Of a stretch of 64,000 nucleotides of DNA, positions 1-10,272 are shown one piece after another. The DNA is from Veillonella sp. 3310. GTDB lineage: Bacteria > Bacillota > Negativicutes > Veillonellales > Veillonellaceae. The position numbers and the translations under genes were made by a program. The notes under the pieces were generated by a model. That model did not search any database. It was not told the origin of the DNA and worked only from the letters and a program-made list of their open reading frames with translations. How positions within the stretch are numbered: position 1 is the stretch's first letter; the number at the start of each line of letters is the position of its first letter. Location: contig NZ_RQVJ01000003.1 in assembly GCF_003999875.1 (NCBI RefSeq), forward strand, positions 62,001 to 126,000. Reading direction: 5' to 3'.

Positions 1-1089
<1,089 letters not shown>

Positions 1090-1092
1090 TCT

Positions 1093-1350
1093 ATGAGTAC
1101 CATGCATGTAACAATTATTACTCCTGATGAAACAGTGTTTTCTGGAGACGCAACGATGGTGGTAGGAAAAGCTCTCGATGGAGAGTTTGGTATCCAACCA
1201 CATCATATGCCTTTAGTGAGCGCTTTGGCGCCTGGGGCGATTCGCATTGACCATGATGGCAAGCGTGAAGAATTTATACTACCTGGGGGATTCCTAGAAG
1301 TGGAAAATAATTCTGTGTATATCACGACGGCCTCTTGTGAACGTGCTTAA
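1093..1350 (+). CDS. atpC: ATP synthase F1 subunit epsilon, short form
   Basis: The 85-residue product begins MSTMHVTIITPDETVFSG and contains the conserved GEFGIQPHH and PGGFLEV segments of the epsilon N-terminal beta-sandwich, which joins the rotor to the c-ring. AAAGGAG at 1078-1084 supports the ATG at 1093; an ATG at 1102 is an alternative. Usual bacterial epsilon subunits are about 130-140 residues and end in a two-helix domain that inhibits ATP hydrolysis. Here translation stops right after the beta domain, and a terminator begins about 20 bases later, so the helical domain is absent. It is the last gene of the atp operon. Confidence 0.93.
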   Translation: MSTMHVTIITPDETVFSGDATMVVGKALDGEFGIQPHHMPLVSALAPGAIRIDHDGKREEFILPGGFLEVENNSVYITTASCERA

Positions 1351-1370
1351 TTACATATCGAAGAGATAGA

Positions 1371-1416
1371 AAAAGGGTTGTACCAACTGTGTTTAGCAGT
1401 CTGGTACAACCCTTTT
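1371..1416. terminator. Bidirectional intrinsic terminator between atpC and the aminotransferase gene
   Basis: A perfect 15-bp stem (1371-1385 with 1402-1416, AAAAGGGTTGTACCA and its complement) has A-tract and T-tract flanks on both sides. It sits between two convergent genes and can serve both. Confidence 0.9.
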
Positions 1417-1435
1417 GAATACATAGTTGTCTATA

Positions 1436-2602
1436 TTAGTTTTGTAATGAATCTAAGAATAGTTTGATACGGCGCAAGGCCTCTTGGATAGTTTCCTTAG
1501 AGGACGCATAGGAACAACGAATACGGTTAGCACCGCAAGTGCCGAAAGCAGATCCTGGTACAACCGCAACGTGTTGTTGTTCTAGCAATTGTTCGCAGAA
1601 ACTTTCATCGGATAAACCGGTTTGGGAAATATCAGGGAACACGTAGAAAGCCCCTTCTGGAACGGCGATAGGTAAGCCCATGTCTTGGAAGCCTTTCACA
1701 ATCATGTCGCGACGTTCCAAGTAATCTTGGCGCATGGACACTACGGAGTCATCGCATTCGTTGAGAGCCACGATGGCAGCGTGTTGCACTGGAGTAGCTG
1801 GTGCGACAATGCTGTATTGATGCAGTTTAATGCAGGCCGTAATGAATGGTGCTGGAGCACAGAGAAACCCAATGCGAAGACCGGTCATAGCATAGGACTT
1901 GGAGAAGCCGTTTAAGATGATGGTCCGTTCTTTCATGCCCGGCAAGGATGCCATAGATACATGGTCCTTGTGGTAGGTAAGTTCTGAGTAAATTTCATCG
2001 GAGATGATGATCAGGTCATGGGCTTTCGCAAAGTCTGCGATAGGCAACAGATCTTCATAGTCCATGATGGCTCCCGTAGGATTGCTTGGGTAGCACATTA
2101 AAATAGCTTTTGTCTTTTCTGTTACAAGTGTTTCTAATTCTTCCACACGAAGTTTGAAACCATCTTCCAAATGTGTTGGCACAGGTACAGCCTTGCCACC
2201 GCACATATGAACTTCTGCTTGGTGAGCCACGTAGGATGGATTTGGAATTAATACTTCGTCTCCTTCGTTTAGCAATGCCCGCAAAGAAAGGTCGATGGCT
2301 TCACTGGCACCAATGGTAAGCATCATTTCATCTGTACCGTAAGACACATGGTAACGGCGGTTGTACCAATTGCTGATAGCCTCGCGCAAGGGCAAGATGC
2401 CTGCATTTGGAGAGTAGTTCGTTTCTCCTCGTTCTACGCTAGCCACAAGTGCATCTAGTACAGGTTGAGGAGGAATGTAATCGGGTTCCCCTACGCAAAG
2501 GGAGATGACATCGTCCATAGCCATGGCTTTTTCCCAAAACTTACGAATCCCAGATGGGGGAAGTGTTTGTGTCATAGTTGAAAGATAATTGTTCCAGTTC
2601 AT
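1436..2602 (-). CDS. PLP-dependent class I/II aminotransferase
   Basis: A fold-type I aminotransferase of about 388 residues. The motif NGFSKSYAMTGLRIGF holds the PLP-binding lysine; the ISDEIYSEL strand gives the aspartate that pairs with the pyridine nitrogen, and CYPSNPTGA and the C-terminal NRIRCSYASS arginine are typical. AGAAAGGA lies seven bases before the ATG at 2602, which I prefer to the ATG seven codons upstream. Related proteins act on aromatic amino acids, alanine, or N-acetyl-diaminopimelate (PatA); the substrate cannot be fixed from sequence. The gene is single and convergent with the atp operon. Confidence 0.9.
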   Translation of the reverse strand: MNWNNYLSTMTQTLPPSGIRKFWEKAMAMDDVISLCVGEPDYIPPQPVLDALVASVERGETNYSPNAGILPLREAISNWYNRRYHVSYGTDEMMLTIGASEAIDLSLRALLNEGDEVLIPNPSYVAHQAEVHMCGGKAVPVPTHLEDGFKLRVEELETLVTEKTKAILMCYPSNPTGAIMDYEDLLPIADFAKAHDLIIISDEIYSELTYHKDHVSMASLPGMKERTIILNGFSKSYAMTGLRIGFLCAPAPFITACIKLHQYSIVAPATPVQHAAIVALNECDDSVVSMRQDYLERRDMIVKGFQDMGLPIAVPEGAFYVFPDISQTGLSDESFCEQLLEQQHVAVVPGSAFGTCGANRIRCSYASSKETIQEALRRIKLFLDSLQN

Positions 2603-3034
2603 AGGTTGTCCTTTCTGATACATGATGCATGTATCTCTATGTTAAATGTTATGGGTGTTGTATTACCTGATATGGGCTCTGACTCATAAGAGGTCTTACG
2701 AAGATCGCAAGCCATAAAATAAGTTCATATAGAATTAACTACTTATAAGAATGCATACAGAGGATAACAACACCTTTTATAATGATAGAGTTAACAATAG
2801 TAACAGTGTACCACATTCTTAGAAAAGAACCTAGTCGATTAGAGGTTCTTTTTTATTGCATATAGTGTATAATTGTAGGTATGACATAGCATTTCATCAG
2901 AACTTATGTCATACTATAAAGATAGAGACATATTCTCTAAGCATTGTTACAACCTAAGAGGTTGTAACTGACTTTCACATAAAAACTCACAAGATAGAAT
3001 AGATACAGTTGTAATGATGGGAAAGGAGTTACCG
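2603..3034. other. Divergent intergenic region with a terminator-like hairpin
   Basis: No gene is seen in these ~430 bases between two divergent genes. A 10-bp stem (2823-2832 with 2843-2852) ends in a T run on the plus strand, although no plus-strand gene precedes it, so a short leader RNA or attenuator upstream of the RuBisCO-like gene is possible. A TATAAT at 2868-2873 may be the -10 of that gene; its -35 is poor. I recognise no known riboswitch. Confidence 0.5.
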
Positions 3035-4147
3035 ATGGAAACATTTTCCGTTACCTATGCATTGCATGTTCCCACCTATGAAGAGGCGAAGCAAGTGGCT
3101 TGGTCCATACAGGTGGAGCAAACCATTGAATTTCCTTATGAATTATTAGGTGAAAGCGATGCACGCCGTCATATGGTGGGACAATTGCTTTCGCTGGAAG
3201 AAAAAGAAGATTGTTTTTGGGCAAAGATTGCCTACCCGGTAGAGACATCAGGGTTTGAAGTGACACAGTTTTTAAATGTAGTCTTTGGCAACTCTTCCTT
3301 GCAACCACATATTTGGATAGTAGATATTGAGTTTAGCCCTAGTTTGTTAGACGTGTTTAAAGGTCCTAAGTTTGGATTAGCTGGCATTCGAGAATTATGC
3401 CAGACCCCAACTCGGCCTATGATTCAAGCGGTCATCAAACCGATGGGCACGCCCAATGAAGAATTGGCTCGCATGTGTCATGCTTACACCATGGGCGGTG
3501 CGGATGTGATCAAGGATGACCATGGATTGACGAATCAATCCTTTTCGCCTTTCAAAGATCGTGTGTCACGATGTGCTCATGCGGTGCAAGAGGCGAATGC
3601 TAAAAGTGGTCATCATACCCTCTATGCAGCGAATGTATCTGGGGATGGCACCGATGTACTAGAACGGGCTCACTATGCAAAAGAAGTGGGTGCTACGGCT
3701 CTCATGGTGGCTCCGTCCTTAATCGGATTTGGTTGGCTCCATCGGTTGGCTACGGATGATTCACTGAACCTGCCATTAATTGTACATCCTGCTATGATGG
3801 GTGGATTCACGTTACCGGGTACATCGGGCATTGCAGCTACCATTTGGATGGGCTTATTACCACGTATCTTCGGCGGTGATATGAATATTTTCGTATCCTA
3901 CGGTGGGCGATTTACATTCAAACCGGAATTATGCCGTCAAATTTGTGATGCTAATCGAAAATCATTGGCAACTATCAAAGCATCTTGCCCAGCTCCAGGT
4001 GGGGGTGTAACTGAGGCTCGATTACCAGAATTGGTGAGCATTTACGGTACAGATACGATGTTCCTTGTAGGGGGCGATATGTTCCGACGAGGACCCGATT
4101 TAACAGACAATATGAAAGCTTTCATAGATGTATTAGAAAGAAGCTAG
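3035..4147 (+). CDS. RuBisCO-like protein (form IV RuBisCO large-subunit homologue)
   Basis: The product (~370 residues) has a RuBisCO N-terminal alpha/beta domain and a C-terminal TIM barrel. The metal-binding lysine region reads GGADVIKDDHGLTNQ, so the carbamylated lysine and the two following acids are kept, while the RuBisCO loop 6 and several bisphosphate contacts look different. Form IV proteins act in methionine salvage as enolases or isomerases, or in isoapionate degradation; KDDH rather than KDDE argues against a plain MtnW enolase, so the substrate is open. The start was chosen because AAAGGAG lies eight bases before the ATG at 3035. WalJ/rlmH follow closely; no methionine-salvage gene is adjacent. 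Confidence 0.85.
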   Translation: METFSVTYALHVPTYEEAKQVAWSIQVEQTIEFPYELLGESDARRHMVGQLLSLEEKEDCFWAKIAYPVETSGFEVTQFLNVVFGNSSLQPHIWIVDIEFSPSLLDVFKGPKFGLAGIRELCQTPTRPMIQAVIKPMGTPNEELARMCHAYTMGGADVIKDDHGLTNQSFSPFKDRVSRCAHAVQEANAKSGHHTLYAANVSGDGTDVLERAHYAKEVGATALMVAPSLIGFGWLHRLATDDSLNLPLIVHPAMMGGFTLPGTSGIAATIWMGLLPRIFGGDMNIFVSYGGRFTFKPELCRQICDANRKSLATIKASCPAPGGGVTEARLPELVSIYGTDTMFLVGGDMFRRGPDLTDNMKAFIDVLERS

Positions 4148-4154
4148 GAGACAT

Positions 4155-4967
4155 ATGACATTGGAAGAAAAAGAATTACAAGTTCATGTCGTAGCTAGCG
4201 GTAGTAAAGGGAATTGCACCATTATTCGCAGTTCTCACAGTGCAGTGATTATTGATGCAGGCATTAGTTGCCGGCGGATTACGAATGCCTTACAAGACTT
4301 GGAGATACCGAAGCATATAGTCGAAGGGATTGTTATTACCCATGAACATTCTGATCATATTGCAGGGGTACCTCAAATGATTAAACAAATGGGTTTACCT
4401 ATTATCACAAGACCTAATACAGCACGGCGCCTTATGGATAAATTTAGCGTATCTGCGGAGTGCTTTCAAACGTTAGGGACGAAAGAAGTGACCATAGGGG
4501 ATATGGTATTACAACCATTTTCTACTAGCCATGATGCGGTGGACCCGATAGGAGTCACTTGTTATAAAGGGCATACAAAAGCAGCTTTGCTAACAGATAC
4601 AGGTATGGTATCAAAGGAGATGTTAACACATTTGCATGATACCAATTTATTGGTCTTGGAAGCGAACTATGATGAACAGATGTTGCTCTATGGACCGTAC
4701 TCACCAGATTTAAAACGTCGTGTAAAAGGCCAATCAGGACATTTGTGTAATATAACGGCTATGAAAGTGTTATCAGCCCTAAGACGACCTAAGGGGATGG
4801 AAGTTGTCTTTGCTCATCGTTCCGAGCAAAATAATTCCCTCCATTTAGTAGAGCAGCTATCAGATCGCTTGTTAGCTTGGTGCCACACACAAGGTCAAGA
4901 AGGGTTTACGGCGTATCATGGAGATCCCAAAAAGTATACTTCCATTGGTGTATCTCGTGATATATAA
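4155..4967 (+). CDS. Metallo-beta-lactamase-fold hydrolase, WalJ/YycJ-like
   Basis: A 270-residue protein of the YycJ/WalJ group. The N-terminal SGSKGNCT motif, the metal-binding THEHSDHIAG motif and the later LLTDTG and SGHLCN segments are characteristic. Relatives are 5'-to-3' exonucleases or MBL hydrolases that affect cell-wall control and mismatch repair. As in many Firmicutes it lies just before rlmH. The gene starts seven bases after the RuBisCO-like gene, so the two are probably co-transcribed. Confidence 0.88.
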   Translation: MTLEEKELQVHVVASGSKGNCTIIRSSHSAVIIDAGISCRRITNALQDLEIPKHIVEGIVITHEHSDHIAGVPQMIKQMGLPIITRPNTARRLMDKFSVSAECFQTLGTKEVTIGDMVLQPFSTSHDAVDPIGVTCYKGHTKAALLTDTGMVSKEMLTHLHDTNLLVLEANYDEQMLLYGPYSPDLKRRVKGQSGHLCNITAMKVLSALRRPKGMEVVFAHRSEQNNSLHLVEQLSDRLLAWCHTQGQEGFTAYHGDPKKYTSIGVSRDI

Positions 4968-5014
4968 AGAGTCTTAGATTGGCATGTATTGAAGGTTTTA
5001 GGAGATAGGAATCT

Positions 5015-5494
5015 ATGAAATTTTCTATCTATTGTATAGGAAAGTTAAAAGAACCTTATTTACGAGAAGGGGTGGCAGAATTTGTTAAGCGAGTGCAACC
5101 GTATGGGGGCATCACTATTACAGAGCTACCAGAAAGTAAATTAGGAGATAAGCCAAGTCCATCAGATAAGCAAAAAGCCCTCTATGATGAAGGGCAGCGA
5201 TTGCTCAAATATTGCACACCACAATCCTTTGTGGTATTGCTAGATGTATATGGAAAGCAAATAAGTTCTGAAGACTTGGCAAAACGAATTAGTGAATTAG
5301 AAGTGCAAGGCCATAGCGAGATGGTGTTCTTCATTGGTGGCGCCTTTGGGGTGTCTGAAGAATTACGGCAACGAGCACAATGGAAATTGTCCATCAGTCC
5401 CATGACTTTCACCCATCAGATGGTGCGACTTGTACTAGTAGAACAATTATATAGAGCTTGTAAGATTAATCGAAATGAACCTTATCATTGGTAA
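5015..5494 (+). CDS. rlmH: 23S rRNA pseudouridine-1915 N3-methyltransferase
   Basis: RlmH is a small SPOUT-fold methyltransferase that uses S-adenosylmethionine to modify pseudouridine 1915 in helix 69. The length of 159 residues is standard. The FFIGGAFGV knot motif, the LSISPMTFTHQMVRL segment and the C-terminal YRACKINRNEPYHW tail are all present. AGGAGATAGG precedes the ATG. Confidence 0.97.
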   Translation: MKFSIYCIGKLKEPYLREGVAEFVKRVQPYGGITITELPESKLGDKPSPSDKQKALYDEGQRLLKYCTPQSFVVLLDVYGKQISSEDLAKRISELEVQGHSEMVFFIGGAFGVSEELRQRAQWKLSISPMTFTHQMVRLVLVEQLYRACKINRNEPYHW

Positions 5495-5508
5495 GAAAGG
5501 AGATATGC

Positions 5509-6408
5509 ATGGCAAGTGCAATTGAAAAAGGAATTACTTATGTATCAGCAGATATACAGGAGTTGCCCCTAGAGGATCCAGAATTTGTAGGGCATTATAC
5601 AACAGAATTAATAGAAGGAAAAGAAGATATTCTTGCGATTCAAAATGAAAAACAGGGATTGGTACAAGGATATGAGGCACTCTTTGTCGAATTAGAAGAG
5701 AAGGGGCAATCAGAGTCTTTAGAAGAACGTCGTCATATGGTGTCAGATAGTATAGGAGAATATACGAATGTAACAGATACAGTATGCACTGTATTAGATA
5801 TCTATATAGATATGGCGAATATGATTCAACAAATGGAAACATCTGGTGGTAATCCAGCGTATTTATTGCATCGTAAACAAGAATTGCTAGAACAGAATGT
5901 AGAACTAAATAAGATTTTTGATCGTCTAGATTATTATATTTCTACCGTGGTCGAGATGCTTTCAAAAGAAACAGAATTTGCGAAATCTGTGGTAGCCGGT
6001 GGCACAAGTGCTTCGGAAGAAGATGTAGTGCATATGTTACTTTTACATCAAACAGCACTGAGTTCTTGCGTAGAAATTAATAAGGCTTTGGTAGAGCGAT
6101 TGCAATTAATGGTACCTCGTCTTGAAGGATTGCGAGAAGATGTGATGAAAGTACAGGTCCATTCTGTAGCAAGTGATGTAGAAGAACGTAGAAAGCGATT
6201 GCAAGAATTGCGTCAACAAGCGAAAATAGAAGATGTAACGGATTACACGGATTTAGAAGGGCAATATCGTCATGCTTATGATGATGAAGGAAACCACATC
6301 GGAACCCAAGAAGGGGGCGATGGGGGTAACCGTAAAAGTTTGACTGCCATTTTGGTTGTAACAGCGATAGTCATTGCTATCTTTGCTGCCTATGTATATA
6401 TGAAATAG
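5509..6408 (+). CDS. Coiled-coil protein with a C-terminal membrane anchor, unknown function
   Basis: I do not recognise the family. The ~299-residue product is acidic and mostly helical with coiled-coil potential across residues 30-240, followed by a Gly/Asp-rich linker and one C-terminal hydrophobic segment (TAILVVTAIVIAIFAAYVYM). It has no signal peptide, so it is probably tail-anchored with its bulk in the cytoplasm. AAAGGAG at 5496-5502 sets the start at 5509. It lies between rlmH and a CBS-domain gene and is probably co-transcribed with both. Confidence 0.8.
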   Translation: MASAIEKGITYVSADIQELPLEDPEFVGHYTTELIEGKEDILAIQNEKQGLVQGYEALFVELEEKGQSESLEERRHMVSDSIGEYTNVTDTVCTVLDIYIDMANMIQQMETSGGNPAYLLHRKQELLEQNVELNKIFDRLDYYISTVVEMLSKETEFAKSVVAGGTSASEEDVVHMLLLHQTALSSCVEINKALVERLQLMVPRLEGLREDVMKVQVHSVASDVEERRKRLQELRQQAKIEDVTDYTDLEGQYRHAYDDEGNHIGTQEGGDGGNRKSLTAILVVTAIVIAIFAAYVYMK

Positions 6409-6420
6409 GAGGACTTCACT

Positions 6421-6882
6421 ATGACATTACAAGAAATTATGAACAAATACCCAATTACTGTTGGTAAAGATGAACAAATTACAAATGTAGCCAAACTGAT
6501 GGTAAAACACAATTTAACAGCTATTGCTGTAGTAGATGAAGATAACAAGTTGATTGGCATTGTATCAGAAGGTGATTTGTTGTATAAAAAGGTTCGCCCC
6601 CATGCGCCACATTACATCAATATTTTAGGAGCTAATATCTATTATGGCGGCATCGGTGAATATGATGGACAATTCAAAAAATTGATGGCTAACCATGTAG
6701 AAGAAATCATGACCACAGAAGTAATCACTGCCTATGCAGATGCAGAAGTGGAAGTAACGGTGGGAGCCATGGTTGAAAAATATTTGAAAAATTTACCAGT
6801 CGTTGATGATGCGTATCATTTGATTGGTATGGTAAGCCGTCATGATATCATGAAACTTATCGCTGAAGAACAAGGTAAATAG
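6421..6882 (+). CDS. CBS-domain pair protein
   Basis: The 153-residue protein consists of two CBS motifs: residues 1-55 (TVGKDEQITNVAKLM, GIVSEGDLL) and 90-150 (LPVVDDAYHLIGMVSRHDIM). A ~30-residue insertion separates them. CBS pairs (Bateman modules) bind adenosine nucleotides and sense energy state; no enzyme domain is attached, so it is a stand-alone sensor. AGGAGGA precedes the ATG. Confidence 0.9.
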   Translation: MTLQEIMNKYPITVGKDEQITNVAKLMVKHNLTAIAVVDEDNKLIGIVSEGDLLYKKVRPHAPHYINILGANIYYGGIGEYDGQFKKLMANHVEEIMTTEVITAYADAEVEVTVGAMVEKYLKNLPVVDDAYHLIGMVSRHDIMKLIAEEQGK

Positions 6883-6981
6883 GGAAATAATTGCACGATT
6901 GACAACTTTATGATAATATTAAAAATGCAATATTAAAACTTATAATTTGGGTGCATTATACCCTAAGGAGGAAATACTTTC

Positions 6982-8310
6982 ATGAAAGCAACTGTAACTG
7001 CTGTTGATCAGCACAAGGTATCTATTACAATCGAAATTCCAGCGGAAGATGTGAAAAAAGGTTTTGCGCAAGCTGTAAAACGCATCGCTGGCCAAGTTAA
7101 TATTCCAGGCTTCCGTAAAGGTAAAGCACCTCGTAAAATTTTGGAAATGAACTATGGTAAAGAAGCTATCGCTGAAGAAGCGTTTGAATTATTAGCAGGT
7201 CGTGCTTACACAGAAGCACTTCGTGAAAATGAAATCGTTCCTGTTAGCAACCCAGACATTGAACGTGAACAATTCGAAGAAGGTAAAGATTTAATCTTCA
7301 AAGCAACAGTAGTAAAACAACCAGAAGTAACTTTGGGTGACTACAAAGGCTTAGAAGTTGAAAAACAAGATGCTACTATCACTGATGAACAAGTAGAAGA
7401 ACAATTGAACAATATCCGTAGCCAACAAGCTAAAATGGTAGCAGCTCCAGAAGATGCAACTGTACAAAACGATGACTTTGCTACAATTGATTTCAAAGGT
7501 TTCATCGATGGCGAAGCATTTGATGGTGGTGAAGGTAAATCCTACCCATTGCAAATCGGTTCTGGCAGCTTCATCCCTGGCTTTGAAGACCAATTAATCG
7601 GCCACAAAGCTGGTGAAGATGTAACTGTTACTGTATCTTTCCCAGAAGATTACTTCGTAGCAGAATTAGCTGGTAAAGAAGCAAAATTTGAATGCCATAT
7701 CCATGATATTAAACGTAAAGAATTACCAGAAATCACTGATGAATTCGTACGTTCCGTATCTGTAGGTCAAGGTAAAACTGAGCCATCTTACAATACAGCA
7801 GAAGAATTTGTAGCAGATCTTCGCAAACGTATGGAAGATGATGCAGCACGTCGTGCTATCGATGCATACAATGCAGGTTTAGTGGAATTAGCTGTTAAAA
7901 ATGCAACAGTAGATATCCCTGAAATCATGATTGAAGACCGCGCTGAACAAATGGTTCAAGAATTAGCAATGAACCTTGAAGGTCGTGGTTTGAAATTAGA
8001 AGACTACTTAAAATTCTCTAATAAAACTATTGAAGAATTACGTGAAGAAAATAAAGCAGCAGCCGCTGAAAACGTTCGCGCTGACTTAGTATTAGATGAA
8101 ATTGCAAAAGCAGAAAACGTTCAAGTTACTCCTGAAGACATGAACTATGAAATCTTTGCTATGTCCCAACAATTCGGTGCTGACCCTAAAGAAGTATACG
8201 ATATCATTGTAAAAGAAGGTCGTGTATCTATGTTAGCTAGTTCCGTAGCACGTAAAAAAGCAGCTCGTTTCATCGTAGACAATGCTAAAGGTGCTGAAAA
8301 AGCTGAATAA
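6982..8310 (+). CDS. tig: Trigger factor, ribosome-associated chaperone and prolyl isomerase
   Basis: Trigger factor meets nascent chains at the ribosome exit tunnel. The 442-residue product has all three domains. The N-terminal ribosome-binding domain carries the signature GFRKGKAPRKI near residues 43-53. The FKBP-type isomerase domain covers about 150-240 (IDFKGFIDGEAFDGG, FIPGFEDQL), and the C-terminal helical arms follow. AAGGAGGAAA precedes the start. It heads the quality-control cluster tig-clpP-clpX-lon. Confidence 0.98.
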   Translation: MKATVTAVDQHKVSITIEIPAEDVKKGFAQAVKRIAGQVNIPGFRKGKAPRKILEMNYGKEAIAEEAFELLAGRAYTEALRENEIVPVSNPDIEREQFEEGKDLIFKATVVKQPEVTLGDYKGLEVEKQDATITDEQVEEQLNNIRSQQAKMVAAPEDATVQNDDFATIDFKGFIDGEAFDGGEGKSYPLQIGSGSFIPGFEDQLIGHKAGEDVTVTVSFPEDYFVAELAGKEAKFECHIHDIKRKELPEITDEFVRSVSVGQGKTEPSYNTAEEFVADLRKRMEDDAARRAIDAYNAGLVELAVKNATVDIPEIMIEDRAEQMVQELAMNLEGRGLKLEDYLKFSNKTIEELREENKAAAAENVRADLVLDEIAKAENVQVTPEDMNYEIFAMSQQFGADPKEVYDIIVKEGRVSMLASSVARKKAARFIVDNAKGAEKAE

Positions 8311-8344
8311 TTGCTAATGCAGGTACATGTATAAGAGGTGTTAG

Positions 8345-8944
8345 ATGTCTATGTATGTGCCAATCGTGGTAGAGCAAACTGGTCGTGGTGAACGCTCCTA
8401 CGATATTTATTCTCGTCTATTAAAAGATCGAATTATTCTATTGAGTGGTCCTATTGATGATACGGTTGCTAATAGTATTGTAGCTCAATTGCTATTCCTA
8501 GAATCTGAAGATCCAGATAAAGATATTCACTTGTACATTAATAGCCCAGGTGGTGTGGTAACGGCTGGTATGGCGATTTACGATACTATGCAGTACATTA
8601 AACCTGATGTGTCCACGATTTGCGTGGGCTCAGCAGCTAGTATGGGTTCCTTGTTGCTTACAGCGGGAGCCCCTGGCAAACGATATGCGTTGCCACACTC
8701 TCGCATTATGATTCACCAACCATTGGGTGGTGTTCAAGGGCAAGCGTCTGAAATTGAAATTCACGCTCGTGAAATATTGCGGTTACGAGAAGAATTGAAT
8801 GGCGTGTTAGCACATCATACGGGTCAACCAATAGAAGTGATTGCACAAGATACAGATCGTGATAATTTCATGTCTGCAGAAGATGCAAAAGCATATGGTT
8901 TGATTGATAAAGTATTGACTCGTCCATCCTCAACAGAAAAATAA
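8345..8944 (+). CDS. clpP: ATP-dependent Clp protease proteolytic subunit
   Basis: ClpP forms the tetradecameric serine-protease chamber used by ClpX. The catalytic triad is visible: Ser in GSAASMGS, His in [10 protein letters not shown], and Asp in QDTDRDN. The length of 199 residues is normal. It lies 34 bases after tig and 12 before clpX. Confidence 0.98.
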   Translation: MSMYVPIVVEQTGRGERSYDIYSRLLKDRIILLSGPIDDTVANSIVAQLLFLESEDPDKDIHLYINSPGGVVTAGMAIYDTMQYIKPDVSTICVGSAASMGSLLLTAGAPGKRYALPHSRIMIHQPLGGVQGQASEIEIHAREILRLREELNGVLAHHTGQPIEVIAQDTDRDNFMSAEDAKAYGLIDKVLTRPSSTEK

Positions 8945-8956
8945 GGAGACAGGGGT

Positions 8957-10180
8957 TTGAATAAAGACGATAAAGAAAGACGTTGTAATTTTTGCGGTAG
9001 AGCAGAAACAGAAGTCGAACGATTGATAGCGGGTCCTAATGTGTTCATTTGCAATGAATGTATTGATGTATGCCAGCATATTATTGATGAAGACAAAATT
9101 GAAGAACTACCGGAAGCGTTTGATTTAAACGATATCCCGACTCCAAAAGAAATTAAAGCTCATCTTGATCAATACGTGATTGGTCAAGATGATGCTAAAA
9201 TTTCCTTGTCTGTAGCCGTATATAATCATTACAAACGTTTGCAACATGATAATGTCATCGATGATGTAGAACTGCAAAAGTCCAATGTATTATTCATTGG
9301 TCCTACAGGTAGTGGCAAGACATTATTGGCTCAAACATTAGCAAAAATGTTACAAGTACCATTTGCCATGGCAGATGCTACTAGTTTGACAGAGGCAGGC
9401 TATGTAGGGGAAGATGTAGAAAACATTCTCCTCAAACTGATTCAAGCCGCCGACCATGATATAGAGCTAGCTGAACGAGGTATCATCTACATTGATGAAA
9501 TCGATAAAATTGCTCGTAAATCAGAAAATCCGTCCATTACTCGCGATGTATCTGGCGAGGGTGTACAACAAGCATTACTGAAGATCCTAGAAGGAACAGT
9601 AGCCTCTGTACCACCACAAGGAGGACGGAAGCATCCTAATCAAGAGATGTTACATTTAGATACAACAAATATCTTGTTTATTTGCGGTGGTGCTTTTGAT
9701 GGTATGGACAAAGTAATCACGAAGCGAACTGCGAAGAAAACATTAGGTTTTGGTGCAGATATTCAAAAGAAAGAGGAAAAAGATGTAGCCTCTATTTTGA
9801 AAGAAGTTGTGCCAGAAGACTTACAAAAATTCGGGTTAATACCTGAATTTATCGGACGATTGCCAGTGATGGTTACGCTCAGCCCACTTGATGAAGAGGC
9901 ATTGATCAAAATTTTAACAGAGCCTAAAAATGCATTGACTAAGCAATATGAAAAAATGCTGTCTTTAGATGATGTGAAATTAGTCTTTGAATCAGATGCA
10001 CTCCGTGAGATTGCGAAAGAAGCCTTGGAACGCAATACGGGAGCACGCGGATTACGGGCCATTATCGAAAAAGTTATGAAACGTGTCATGTATGAAGTAC
10101 CATCTATGAAAGATGTAAAAGAATGCATTGTAACAGACAAAGCGGTTCGTGGCGAAGAAGAGCCAATACTCAATAAATGA
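8957..10180 (+). CDS. clpX: ATP-dependent Clp protease ATPase subunit ClpX
   Basis: ClpX is the AAA+ unfoldase that feeds ClpP. The N-terminal zinc-binding domain has the cysteine pairs CNFC and CNEC. Walker A is GPTGSGKT and Walker B is IIYIDEIDK; the sensor/arginine-finger region GRLPV and the IGF-type loop region follow. The start codon is TTG at 8957, supported by AAGGAG eight bases upstream. 407 residues is a normal length. Confidence 0.97.
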   Translation: MNKDDKERRCNFCGRAETEVERLIAGPNVFICNECIDVCQHIIDEDKIEELPEAFDLNDIPTPKEIKAHLDQYVIGQDDAKISLSVAVYNHYKRLQHDNVIDDVELQKSNVLFIGPTGSGKTLLAQTLAKMLQVPFAMADATSLTEAGYVGEDVENILLKLIQAADHDIELAERGIIYIDEIDKIARKSENPSITRDVSGEGVQQALLKILEGTVASVPPQGGRKHPNQEMLHLDTTNILFICGGAFDGMDKVITKRTAKKTLGFGADIQKKEEKDVASILKEVVPEDLQKFGLIPEFIGRLPVMVTLSPLDEEALIKILTEPKNALTKQYEKMLSLDDVKLVFESDALREIAKEALERNTGARGLRAIIEKVMKRVMYEVPSMKDVKECIVTDKAVRGEEEPILNK

Positions 10181-10211
10181 GTCCACGCTGAAGCAATCAG
10201 ATAGTAAAGGC

Positions 10212-10249
10212 AAAGAAACTCATTTCAAAGGCGGAATGGGTTTCTTTTT
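10212..10249 (+). terminator. Intrinsic terminator or attenuator between clpX and lon
   Basis: A 13-bp stem (10212-10224 with 10235-10247, one G-T pair) ends in TTTCTTTTTA. It would end clpX transcripts and lies 24 bases before the lon start codon. Confidence 0.8.
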
Positions 10250-10272
10250 ATCATATAGTACTGGGAGGTTCA

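Noticed and set aside
2603-3034. A SAM or T-box riboswitch before the RuBisCO-like gene
   Set aside because: The gap holds a terminator-like hairpin, but I could not find the conserved SAM-I, SAM-II or T-box core blocks.
9763-10173. A 136-codon minus-strand gene inside clpX
   Set aside because: It is a frame shadow of clpX with no ribosome-binding site or family features.
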